Assembly (NCBI GenBank): GCA_038049695.1
Contig: CP142457.1
Span: 22,520,501-22,584,500 of the forward strand
DNA: 64,000 nucleotides
DNA from: Cinnamomum chago
Lineage: Eukaryota > Streptophyta > Magnoliopsida > Laurales > Lauraceae
Direction of reading: 5' to 3'
The notes beneath the pieces were generated by a model. It had not been told where the DNA came from, ran no database searches, and saw only the letters and a program-made list of their open reading frames with translations. The position numbers and the translations under genes are program-made. Below, one piece after another: positions 11,001-23,407 of this stretch; the stretch's first letter is position 1, and each line of letters begins with the position of its first letter.

Positions 11001-14000
11001 CTCAACCCAGAATACCTTCAAATGGATTTCGAGGCGCGAGACAAGAGAAAGACACCCGAAACCCCTTCTAGAGTAAAACGTGATCCTGGAATTTTCTAGA
11101 GGGAGTCTTTGGACCAAGAGTCGCATTAAAACACAGTGTAGAGTCAACCATTTTCTCGAGCCGCAAAGATTGTGTTTTCGTACTAAAGGACCGTACGACC
11201 CGCACGAAGTACGGGTTTTCGCCTTTACAAACACTGAACTCCCCAAATGTGTTTTCCTTACCCAAGATTCGCCCGAAACCCGTTTTGAACCGAAAAGTAG
11301 CTCGAAATATCTTAAAAAGCGCATCTCGACCCACAATCCCTTCAAATGCATTTGGAGCCGTAAGGAAAGACAGAGACACCCGAAACCCCATTTAGAGTAA
11401 AACGCAATCCCGGATTTTTCCTAAGGGAGTCTTTGGACCAAGAGTCGCATGAAACACAGTGTTGACTCAACAACTTTCTAGAGCCGCACAGATTATGTTT
11501 TCGTTCAAAAGTACCGTAATACCCTCGCACGAAGTTCCGGTTATCGCCTTGGCAAACACTGAACTCCCCGAAAGTGATTTCCACACCCAAGATTCACCCC
11601 AATCCTGTAGTAAACCGAAGAGTAGCTCGGAACATCCTAAAAATCGCATTTCATCTCAAAATCCCTTCATATGGATTTAGAGGCGTATGACAAGACAAGG
11701 ACACCCGAAACCCTTTTTGGTTTAAAACTTGATCCCGGATATTTCTAGAGGTTTCCTTTGTACACAGAGTCGATAGAAACACAGTGTGGAGTCAACAATT
11801 TCCTAGAGCCGCAAAGATTCTGCTTTAGTACAAAAGTATCGTACGTCCCGCGCGAAGTTCGGGTTTTCTCCTTTACAACCAGAGAACTCCCCGAAAGTGT
11901 TTACCATACACAAGGTTCGCCCGAAACCCGTTTTAAACCGAAAAGTAGCTCGAAATATCCTAAAAGGTGCATCTCAACCCAGAATGCCTTCAAATGGATT
12001 TCGAGGCGTGAGACAAGAGAAGGACACCCGAAACCCCTTCTATAGTAAAATGTGATCCTGGAATTTTCTAGAGGGAGACTTTGGACCAAGAGTCGCATTA
12101 AAACACAGTGTAGAGTCAACCATATTCTCGAGCCGCATAGATTGTGTTTTCGTACTAAAGGACCGTACGACCCGCACGAAGTACGGGTTTTCGCCTTTAC
12201 AAACACTGAACTCCCCGAATGTGTTTTCCTTACCCAAGGTTCGCCCGAAACCCGTTTTAAACCGAAAAGTAGCTCGAAATATCTTAAAGAGCGCATCTCA
12301 ACCCAGAATCCCTTCAAATGGATTTGGAGCCGTAAGGAAAGACAGAGACAACCGAAACCCCATTTAGAGTAAGACGCAATCCCGGATTTTTCCAAAGGGA
12401 GTCTTTGGACCAAGAGTCACATGAAACACAGTGCTGACTCAACAACTTTCTAGAGCCGCACAGATTATGTTTTCGTTCAAAAGTACCGTACGACCCTCGC
12501 ATGAAGTTCCAGTTTTCGCCCTAGCAAACACTGAACTCCCCGAAAGTGATTTCCACCCCCAAGATTCACCCGAAACCCGTAGTAAACCGAAGAGTAGCTC
12601 GGAATATCCTAAAAATCGCATCTCATCCCAAAATCCCTTAATATGGATTTAGAGGCGTACGATAAGACAAGGACACCCGAAACCCTTTTTAGTTTAAAAC
12701 TTGATCCCGGATATTTCTAGATGTTGCCTTTGTACACAGAGTCGCAAGAAACACAGTGTGGAGTCAACAATTTCCTAGAGCCGCAAAGATTCTGCTTTAG
12801 TACAAAAGTATCGTACGTCCCGCGCGAAGTTCGGGTTTTCTCCTTTACAACCAGAGAACTCACCGAAAGTGTTTAGCATACCCAAGGTTCGCCCGAAACC
12901 CGTTTTAAACCGAAAAGTAGCTCGAAATATCCTAAAAGGTGCATCTCAACCCAGAATACCTTCAAATGGATTTCGAGGCGCGAGACAAGAGAAAGACACC
13001 CGAAACCCCTTCTAGAGTAAAACGTGATCCTGGAATTTTCTAGAGGGAGTCTTTGGACCAAGAGTCGCATTAAAACACAGTGTAGAGTCAACCATTTTCT
13101 CGAGCCGCAAAGATTGTGTTTTCGTACTAAAGGACCGTACGACCCGCACGAAGTACGGGTTTTCGCCTTTACAAACACTGAACTCCCCAAATGTGTTTTC
13201 CTTACCCAAGATTCGCCCGAAACCCGTTTTGAACCGAAAAGTAGCTCGAAATATCTTAAAAAGCGCATCTCGACCCACAATCCCTTCAAATGCATTTGGA
13301 GCCGTAAGGAAAGACAGAGACACCCGAAACCCCATTTAGAGTAAAACGCAATCCCGGATTTTTCCTAAGGGAGTCTTTGGACCAAGAGTCGCATGAAACA
13401 CAGTGTTGACTCAACAACTTTCTAGAGCCGCACAGATTATGTTTTCGTTCAAAAGTACCGTAATACCCTCGCACGAAGTTCCGGTTATCGCCTTGGCAAA
13501 CACTGAACTCCCCGAAAGTGATTTCCACACCCAAGATTCACCCCAATCCTGTAGTAAACCGAAGAGTAGCTCGGAACATCCTAAAAATCGCATTTCATCT
13601 CAAAATCCCTTCATATGGATTTAGAGGCGTATGACAAGACAAGGACACCCGAAACCCTTTTTGGTTTAAAACTTGATCCCGGATATTTCTAGAGGTTTCC
13701 TTTGTACACAGAGTCGATAGAAACACAGTGTGGAGTCAACAATTTCCTAGAGCCGCAAAGATTCTGCTTTAGTACAAAAGTATCGTACGTCCCGCGCGAA
13801 GTTCGGGTTTTCTCCTTTACAACCAGAGAACTCCCCGAAAGTGTTTACCATACACAAGGTTCGCCCGAAACCCGTTTTAAACCGAAAAGTAGCTCGAAAT
13901 ATCCTAAAAGGTGCATCTCAACCCAGAATGCCTTCAAATGGATTTCGAGGCGTGAGACAAGAGAAGGACACCCGAAACCCCTTCTATAGTAAAATGTGAT

Positions 14001-14659
14001 CCTGGAATTTTCTAGAGGGAGACTTTGGACCAAGAGTCGCATTAAAACACAGTGTAGAGTCAACCATATTCTCGAGCCGCATAGATTGTGTTTTCGTACT
14101 AAATGACCGTACGACCCGCACGAAGTACGGGTTTTCGCCTTTACAAACACTGAACTCCCCGAATGTGTTTTCCTTACCCAAGGTTCGCCCGAAACCCGTT
14201 TTAAACCGAAAAGTAGCTCGAAATATCTTAAAGAGCGCATCTCAACCCAGAATCCCTTCAAATGGATTTGGAGCCGTAAGGAAAGACAGAGACAACCGAA
14301 ACCCCATTTAGAGTAAGACGCAATCCCGGATTTTTCCAAAGGGAGTCTTTGGACCAAGAGTCACATGAAACACAGTGCTGACTCAACAACTTTCTAGAGC
14401 CGCACAGATTATGTTTTCGTTCAAAAGTACCGTACGACCCTCGCATGAAGTTCCAGTTTTCGCCCTAGCAAACACTGAACTCCCCGAAAGTGATTTCCAC
14501 CCCCAAGATTCACCCGAAACCCGTAGTAAACCGAAGAGTAGCTCGGAATATCCTAAAAATCGCATCTCATCCCAAAATCCCTTAATATGGATTTAGAGGC
14601 GTACGATAAGACAAGGACACCCGAAACCCTTTTTAGTTTAAAACTTGATCCCGGATATT

Positions 14660-17600
14660 TCTAGATGTTGCCTTTGTACACAGAGTCGCAAGAAACACAG
14701 TGTGGAGTCAACAATTTCCTAGAGCCGCAAAGATTCTGCTTTAGTACAAAAGTATCGTACGTCCCGCGCGAAGTTCGGGTTTTCTCCTTTACAACCAGAG
14801 AACTCACCGAAAGTGTTTACCATACCCAAGGTTCGCCCGAAACCCGTTTTAAACCGAAAAGTAGCTCGAAATATCCTAAAAGGTGCATCTCAACCCAGAA
14901 TACCTTCAAATGGATTTCGAGGCGCGAGACAAGAGAAAGACACCCGAAACCCCTTCTAGAGTAAAACGTGATCCTGGAATTTTCTAGAGGGAGTCTTTGG
15001 ACCAAGAGTCGCATTAAAACACAGTGTAGAGTCAACCATTTTCTCGAGCCGCAAAGATTGTGTTTTCGTACTAAAGGACCGTACGACCCGCACGAAGTAC
15101 GGGTTTTCGCCTTTACAAACACTGAACTCCCCAAATGTGTTTTCCTTACCCAAGATCCGCCCGAAACCCGTTTTGAACCGAAAAGTAGCTCGAAATATCT
15201 TAAAAAGCGCATCTCGACCCAAAATCCCTTCAAATGGATTTGGAGCCGTAAGGAAAGACAGAGACACCCGAAACCCCATTTAGAGTAAAACGCAATCCCG
15301 GATTTTTCCAAAGGGAGTCTTTGGACCAAGAGTCGCATGAAACACAGTGTTGACTCAACAACTTTCTAGAGCCGCACAGATTATGTTTTCGTTCAAAAGT
15401 ACCGTAATACCCTCGCACGAAGTTCCGGTTATCGCCTTGGCAAACACTGAACTCCCCGAAAGTGATTTCCACACCCAAGATTCACCCCAATCCTGTAGTA
15501 AACCGAAGAGTAGCTCGGAACATCCTAAAAATCGCATTTCATCTCAAAATCCCTTCATATGGATTTAGAGGCGTATGACAAGACAAGGACACCCGAAACC
15601 CTTTTTGGTTTAAAACTTGATCCCGGATATTTCTAGAGGTTTCCTTTGTACACAGAGTCGATAGAAACACAGTGTGGAGTCAACAATTTCCTAGAGCCGC
15701 AAAGATTCTGCTTTAGTACAAAAGTATCGTACGTCCCGCGCGAAGTTCGGGTTTTCTCCTTTACAACCAGAGAACTCCCCGAAAGTGTTTACCATACACA
15801 AGGTTCGCCCGAAACCCGTTTTAAACCGAAAAGTAGCTCGAAATATCCTAAAAGGTGCATCTCAACCCAGAATGCCTTCAAATGGATTTCGAGGCGTGAG
15901 ACAAGAGAAGGACACCCGAAACCCCTTCTATAGTAAAATGTGATCCTGGAATTTTCTAGAGGGAGACTTTGGACCAAGAGTCGCATTAAAACACAGTGTA
16001 GAGTCAACCATATTCTCGAGCCGCATAGATTGTGTTTTCGTACTAAAGGACCGTACGACCCGCACGAAGTACGGGTTTTCGCCTTTACAAACACTGAACT
16101 CCCCGAATGTGTTTTCCTTACCCAAGGTTCGCCCGAAACCCGTTTTAAACCGAAAAGTAGCTCGAAATATCTTAAAGAGCGCATCTCAACCCAGAATCCC
16201 TTCAAATGGATTTGGAGCCGTAAGGAAAGACAGAGACAACCGAAACCCCATTTAGAGTAAGACGCAATCCCGGATTTTTCCAAAGGGAGTCTTTGGACCA
16301 AGAGTCACATGAAACACAGTGCTGACTCAACAACTTTCTAGAGCCGCACAGATTATGTTTTCGTTCAAAAGTACCGTACGACCCTCGCATGAAGTTCCAG
16401 TTTTCGCCCTAGCAAACACTGAACTCCCCGAAAGTGATTTCCACCCCCAAAATTCACCCGAAACCCGTAGTAAACCGAAGAGTAGCTCGGAATATCCTAA
16501 AAATCGCATCTCATCCCAAAATCCCTTAATATGGATTTAGAGGCGTACGATAAGACAAGGACACCCGAAACCCTTTTTAGTTTAAAACTTGATCCCGGAT
16601 ATTTCTAGATGTTGCCTTTGTACACAGAGTCGCAAGAAACACAGTGTGGAGTCAACAATTTCCTAGAGCCGCAAAGATTCTGCTTTAGTACAAAAGTATC
16701 GTACGTCCCGCGCGAAGTTCGGGTTTTCTCCTTTACAACCAGAGAACTCACCGAAAGTGTTTACCATACCCAAGGTTCGCCCGAAACCCGTTTTAAACCG
16801 AAAAGTAGCTCGAAATATCCTAAAAGGTGCATCTCAACCCAGAATACCTTCAAATGGATTTCGAGGCGCGAGACAAGAGAAAGACACCCGAAACCCCTTC
16901 TAGAGTAAAACGTGATCCTGGAATTTTCTAGAGGGAGTCTTTGGACCAAGAGTCGCATTAAAACACAGTGTAGAGTCAACCATTTTCTCGAGCCGCAAAG
17001 ATTGTGTTTTCGTACTAAAGGACCGTACGACCCGCACGAAGTACGGGTTTTCGCCTTTACAAACACTGAACTCCCCAAATGTGTTTTCCTTACCCAAGAT
17101 CCGCCCGAAACCCGTTTTGAACCGAAAAGTAGCTCGAAATATCTTAAAAAGCGCATCTCGACCCAAAATCCCTTCAAATGGATTTGGAGCCGTAAGGAAA
17201 GACAGAGACACCCGAAACCCCATTTAGAGTAAAACGCAATCCCGGATTTTTCCAAAGGGAGTCTTTGGACCAAGAGTCGCATGAAACACAGTGTTGACTC
17301 AACAACTTTCTAGAGCCGCACAGATTATGTTTTCGTTCAAAAGTACCGTAATACCCTCGCACGAAGTTCCGGTTATCGCCTTGGCAAACACTGAACTCCC
17401 CGAAAGTGATTTCCACACCCAAGATTCACCCCAATCCTGTAGTAAACCGAAGAGTAGCTCGGAACATCCTAAAAATCGCATTTCATCTCAAAATCCCTTC
17501 ATATGGATTTAGAGGCGTATGACAAGACAAGGACACCCGAAACCCTTTTTGGTTTAAAACTTGATCCCGGATATTTCTAGAGGTTTCCTTTGTACACAGA

Positions 17601-20600
17601 GTCGATAGAAACACAGTGTGGAGTCAACAATTTCCTAGAGCCGCAAAGATTCTGCTTTAGTACAAAAGTATCGTACGTCCCGCGCGAAGTTCGGGTTTTC
17701 TCCTTTACAACCAGAGAACTCCCCGAAAGTGTTTACCATACACAAGGTTCGCCCGAAACCCGTTTTAAACCGAAAAGTAGCTCGAAATATCCTAAAAGGT
17801 GCATCTCAACCCAGAATGCCTTCAAATGGATTTCGAGGCGTGAGACAAGAGAAGGACACCCGAAACCCCTTCTATAGTAAAATGTGATCCTGGAATTTTC
17901 TAGAGGGAGACTTTGGACCAAGAGTCGCATTAAAACACAGTGTAGAGTCAACCATATTCTCGAGCCGCATAGATTGTGTTTTCGTACTAAAGGACCGTAC
18001 GACCCGCACGAAGTACGGGTTTTCGCCTTTACAAACACTGAACTCCCCGAATGTGTTTTCCTTACCCAAGGTTCGCCCGAAACCCGTTTTAAACCGAAAA
18101 GTAGCTCGAAATATCTTAAAGAGCGCATCTCAACCCAGAATCCCTTCAAATGGATTTGGAGCCGTAAGGAAAGACAGAGACAACCGAAACCCCATTTAGA
18201 GTAAGACGCAATCCCGGATTTTTCCAAAGGGAGTCTTTGGACCAAGAGTCACATGAAACACAGTGCTGACTCAACAACTTTCTAGAGCCGCACAGATTAT
18301 GTTTTCGTTCAAAAGTACCGTACGACCCTCGCATGAAGTTCCAGTTTTCGCCCTAGCAAACACTGAACTCCCCGAAAGTGATTTCCACCCCCAAAATTCA
18401 CCCGAAACCCGTAGTAAACCGAAGAGTAGCTCGGAATATCCTAAAAATCGCATCTCATCCCAAAATCCCTTAATATGGATTTAGAGGCGTACGATAAGAC
18501 AAGGACACCCGAAACCCTTTTTAGTTTAAAACTTGATCCCGGATATTTCTAGATGTTGCCTTTGTACACAGAGTCGCAAGAAACACAGTGTGGAGTCAAC
18601 AATTTCCTAGAGCCGCAAAGATTCTGCTTTAGTACAAAAGTATCGTACGTCCCGCGCGAAGTTCGGGTTTTCTCCTTTACAACCAGAGAACTCACCGAAA
18701 GTGTTTACCATACCCAAGGTTCGCCCGAAACCCGTTTTAAACCGAAAAGTAGCTCGAAATATCCTAAAAGGTGCATCTCAACCCAGAATACCTTCAAATG
18801 GATTTCGAGGCGCGAGACAAGAGAAAGACACCCGAAACCCCTTCTAGAGTAAAACGTGATCCTGGAATTTTCTAGAGGGAGTCTTTGGACCAAGAGTCGC
18901 ATTAAAACACAGTGTAGAGTCAACCATTTTCTCGAGCCGCAAAGATTGTGTTTTCGTACTAAAGGACCGTACGACCCGCACGAAGTACGGGTTTTCGCCT
19001 TTACAAACACTGAACTCCCCAAATGTGTTTTCCTTACCCAAGATCCGCCCGAAACCCGTTTTGAACCGAAAAGTAGCTCGAAATATCTTAAAAAGCGCAT
19101 CTCGACCCAAAATCCCTTCAAATGGATTTGGAGCCGTAAGGAAAGACAGAGACACCCGAAACCCCATTTAGAGTAAAACGCAATCCCGGATTTTTCCAAA
19201 GGGAGTCTTTGGACCAAGAGTCGCATGAAACACAGTGTTGACTCAACAACTTTCTAGAGCCGCACAGATTATGTTTTCGTTCAAAAGTACCGTAATACCC
19301 TCGCACGAAGTTCCGGTTATCGCCTTGGCAAACACTGAACTCCCCGAAAGTGATTTCCACACCCAAGATTCACCCCAATCCTGTAGTAAACCGAAGAGTA
19401 GCTCGGGACATCCTAAAAATCGCATTTCATCTCAAAATCCCTTCATATGGATTTAGAGGCGTATGACAAGACAAGGACACCCGAAACCCTTTTTGGTTTA
19501 AAACTTGATCCCGGATATTTCTAGAGGTTTCCTTTGTACACAGAGTCGATAGAAACACAGTGTGGAGTCAACAATTTCCTAGAGCCGCAAAGATTCTGCT
19601 TTAGTACAAAAGTATCGTACGTCCCGCGCGAAGTTCGGGTTTTCTCCTTTACAACCAGAGAACTCCCCAAAAGTGTTTACCATACACAAGGTTCGCCCGA
19701 AACCCGTTTTAAACCGAAAAGTAGCTCGAAATATCCTAAAAGGTGCATCTCAACCCAGAATGCCTTCAAATGGATTTCGAGGCGTGAGACAAGAGAAGGA
19801 CACCCGAAACCCCTTCTATAGTAAAATGTGATCCTGGAATTTTCTAGAGGGAGACTTTGGACCAAGAGTCGCATTAAAACACAGTGTAGAGTCAACCATA
19901 TTCTCGAGCCGCATAGATTGTGTTTTCGTACTAAAGGACCGTACGACCCGCACGAAGTACGGGTTTTCGCCTTTACAAACACTGAACTCCCCGAATGTGT
20001 TTTCCTTACCCAAGGTTCGCCCGAAACCCGTTTTAAACCGAAAAGTAGCTCGAAATATCTTAAAGAGCGCATCTCAACCCAGAATCCCTTCAAATGGATT
20101 TGGAGCCGTAAGGAAAGACAGAGACAACCGAAACCCCATTTAGAGTAAGACGCAATCCCGGATTTTTCCAAAGGGAGTCTTTGGACCAAGAGTCACATGA
20201 AACACAGTGCTGACTCAACAACTTTCTAGAGCCGCACAGATTATGTTTTCGTTCAAAAGTACCGTAATACCCTCGCACGAAGTTCCGGTTATCGCCTTGG
20301 CAAACACTGAACTCCCCGAAAGTGATTTCCACACCCAAGATTCACCCCAAACCGGTAGTAAACCGAAGAGTAGCTCGGAATATCCTAAAAATCGCATTTC
20401 ATCTCAAAATCCCTTCATATGGATTTAGAGGCGTATGACAAGACAAGGACACCCGAAACCCTTTTTGGTTTAAAACTTGATCCCGGATATTTCTAGAGGT
20501 TTCCTTTGTACACTGAGTCGATAGAAACACAGTGTGGAGTCAAAAATTTCCTAGAGCCGCAAAGATTCTGCTTTAGTACAAAAGTATCGTACGTCCCGCG

Positions 20601-22982
20601 CGAAGTTCGGGTTTTCTCCTTTACAACCAGAGAACTCACCGAAAGTGTTTACCATACCCAAGGTTCGCCCGAAACCCGTTTTAAACCGAAAAGTAGCTCG
20701 AAATATCCTAAAAGGTGCATCTCAACCCAGAATACCTTCAAATGGATTTCGAGGCGCGAGACAAGAGAAAGACACCCGAAACCCCTTCTAGAGTAAAACG
20801 TGATCCTGGAATTTTCTAGAGGGAGTCTTTGGACCAAGAGTCGCATTAAAACACAGTGTAGAGTCAACCATTTTCTCGAGCCGCAAAGATTGTGTTTTCG
20901 TACTAAAGGACCGTACGACCCGCATGAAGTACGGGTTTTCGCCTTTACAAACACTGAACTCCCCAAATGTGTTTTCCTTACCCAAGATCCGCCCGAAACC
21001 CGTTTTGAACCGAAAAGTAGCTCGAAATATCTTAAAAAGCGCATCTCGACCCAAAATCCCTTCAAATGGATTTGGAGCCGTAAGGAAAGACAGAGACACC
21101 CGAAACCCCATTTAGAGTAAAACGCAATCCCGGATTTTTCCAAAGGGAGTCTTTGGACCAAGAGTCGCATGAAACACAGTGTTGACTCAACAACTTTCTA
21201 GAGCCGCACAGATTATGTTTTCGTTCAAAAGTACCGTAATACCCTCGCACGAAGTTCCGGTTATCGCCTTGGCAAACACTGAACTCCCCGAAAGTGATTT
21301 CCACACCCAAGATTCACCCCAATCCTGTAGTAAACCGAAGAGTAGCTCGGAACATCCTAAAAATCGCATTTCATCTCAAAATCCCTTCATATGGATTTAG
21401 AGGCGTATGACAAGACAAGGACACCCGAAACCCTTTTTGGTTTAAAACTTGATCCCGGATATTTCTAGAGGTTTCCTTTGTACACAGAGTCGATAGAAAC
21501 ACAGTGTGGAGTCAACAATTTCCTAGAGCCGCAAAGATTCTGCTTTAGTACAAAAGTATCGTACGTCCCGCGCGAAGTTCGGGTTTTCTCCTTTACAACC
21601 AGAGAACTCCCCGAAAGTGTTTACCATACACAAGGTTCGCCCGAAACCCGTTTTAAACCGAAAAGTAGCTCGAAATATCCTAAAAGGTGCATCTCAACCC
21701 AGAATGCCTTCAAATGGATTTCGAGGCGTGAGACAAGAGAAGGACACCCGAAACCCCTTCTATAGTAAAATGTGATCCTGGAATTTTCTAGAGGGAGACT
21801 TTGGACCAAGAGTCGCATTAAAACACAGTGTAGAGTCAACCATATTCTCGAGCCGCATAGATTGTGTTTTCGTACTAAAGGACCGTACGACCCGCACGAA
21901 GTACGGGTTTTCGCCTTTACAAACACTGAACTCCCCGAATGTGTTTTCCTGACCCAAGGTTCGCCCGAAACCCGTTTTAAACCGAAAAGTAGCTCGAAAT
22001 ATCTTAAAGAGCGCATCTCAACCCAGAATCCCTTCAAATGGATTTGGAGCCGTAAGGAAAGACAGAGACAACCGAAACCCCATTTAGAGTAAGACGCAAT
22101 CCCGGATTTTTCCAAAGGGAGTCTTTGGACCAAGAGTCACATGAAACACAGTGCTGACTCAACAACTTTCTAGAGCCGCACAGATTATGTTTTCGTTCAA
22201 AAGTACCGTACGACCCTCGCATGAAGTTCCAGTTTTCGCCCTAGCAAACACTGAACTCCCCGAAAGTGATTTCCACCCCCAAAATTCACCCGAAACCCGT
22301 AGTAAACCGAAGAGTAGCTCGGAATATCCTAAAAATCGCATCTCATCCCAAAATCCCTTAATATGGATTTAGAGGCGTACGATAAGACAAGGACACCCGA
22401 AACCCTTTTTAGTTTAAAACTTGATCCCGGATATTTCTAGATGTTGCCTTTGTACACAGAGTCGCAAGAAACACAGTGTGGAGTCAACAATTTCCTAGAG
22501 CCGCAAAGATTCTGCTTTAGTACAAAAGTATCGTACGTCCCGCGCGAAGTTCGGGTTTTCTCCTTTACAACCAGAGAACTCACCGAAAGTGTTTACCATA
22601 CCCAAGGTTCGCCCGAAACCCGTTTTAAACCGAAAAGTAGCTCGAAATATCCTAAAAGGTGCATCTCAACCCAGAATACCTTCAAATGGATTTCGAGGCG
22701 CGAGACAAGAGAAAGACACCCGAAACCCCTTCTAGAGTAAAACGTGATCCTGGAATTTTCTAGAGGGAGTCTTTGGACCAAGAGTCGCATTAAAACACAG
22801 TGTAGAGTCAACCATTTTCTCGAGCCGCAAAGATTGTGTTTTCGTACTAAAGGACCGTACGACCCGCACGAAGTACGGGTTTTCGCCTTTACAAACACTG
22901 AACTCCCCAAATGTGTTTTCCTTACCCAAGATCCGCCCGAAACCCGTTTTGGACCGAAAAGTAGCTCGAAATATCTTAAAAA
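14660..22982. repeat. Hexamer HOR domain 1b, variant second trimer
   Basis: The 1,944-bp period continues, but the second trimer changes version at 14,660. A2 now reads GTGTTTACC in place of GTGTTTAGC. B2 reads CAAGATCCGCCC, CCCAAAATCCC and AAATGGATTTGG in place of CAAGATTCGCCC, CCCACAATCCC and AAATGCATTTGG. C2 begins CCAAAGGG instead of CCTAAGGG. The first trimers at 15,632, 17,576 and 21,464 also share CCCCCAAAATTC in C1. Copies here are more variable than in domain 1a, with private changes such as CTCGGGACAT (near 19,406), CCCCAAAAGTG (near 19,670) and CCTGACCC (near 21,950). Confidence 0.9.
20211..20637. repeat. C2-A1 patch in a C1-A2 position
   Basis: The C monomer that starts at 20,167 begins as C1 (GTCACATGAAAC, CAGTGCTG up to 20,210). 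From 20,267 it reads as C2 (CCGTAATACC, GGTTATCGCC, CTTCATATGG). The A monomer that follows at 20,492 begins as A1 (GTTTCC, GTCGATAG to 20,522) and has become A2 by 20,638 (GAACTCACC). So 256 to 427 bp spanning a normal C2-A1 junction sits where C1-A2 is expected, and the hexamer register is otherwise unchanged. This is the footprint of gene conversion or a double exchange. The patch has private bases (ACCGGTAG, CACTGAG, TCAAAAATTT), so the donor was not an immediate neighbour. Confidence 0.85.
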
Positions 22983-23407
22983 GCGCATCTCAACCCAGAA
23001 TCCCTTCAAATGGATTTGGAGCCGTAAGGAAAGATAGAGACACCCGAAACCCCATTTAGAGTAAAACGCAATCCCGGATTTTTCCAAAGGGAGTCTTTGG
23101 ACCAAGAGTCGCATGAAAACACAGTGTTGAGTCAGCAACTTTCTAGAGCCGCACAGATTATGTTTTCGTTCAATAGTACCGTACGACCCTCGCACGAAGT
23201 TCCGGTTCTCGCATGGCAAACACTGAACTCCCCGAAAGTGATTTCCACACCCAAGATTCGCTCGAAACCCGTAGTAAACCGTAGTGTAGCTCGGAACATC
23301 CTAAAAATCGCATCTCATCCCAAAATCCCTTCATATGGATTTAGAGGCGTACGACGAGACAGGGAGACTCGAAACCCTTTTTAGTTTAAAACTTGATCCC
23401 GGATATT
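22436..23407. repeat. Hybrid trimer at the junction of the two HOR domains
   Basis: The A monomer and most of B are of domain 1b type (CAAGATCCGCCC and TAAAAAGCGC, to 22,982). From CTCAACCCAG at 22,991-22,992 onward the sequence is of domain 2 type: GATAGAGACA, GCATGAAAACACAG, TCAGCAAC, TTCAATAG, CTCGCATGGC and TTCGCTCG. The switch lies between 22,983 and 22,991, or at most before 23,035, where the first base private to domain 2 occurs. Monomer order and length are preserved, as expected for an in-register exchange between related arrays. Confidence 0.88.

Larger units (their letters stand above)
80..14659. repeat. Hexamer HOR domain 1a, 1,944 bp x 7.5
   Basis: Seven full hexamers A1-B1-C1-A2-B2-C2 start at 80, 2024, 3968, 5912, 7856, 9800 and 11744. 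The A1-B1-C1 half of an eighth starts at 13688. By eye the copies are almost identical. The only differences I noticed are G for A at 2784 (GCATGGAGTT) and T for G at 14104 (AAATGACCG). In contrast the two trimers inside one hexamer differ at dozens of sites. This pattern means the hexamer, not the monomer or trimer, was the unit of the most recent amplification. Confidence 0.93.
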
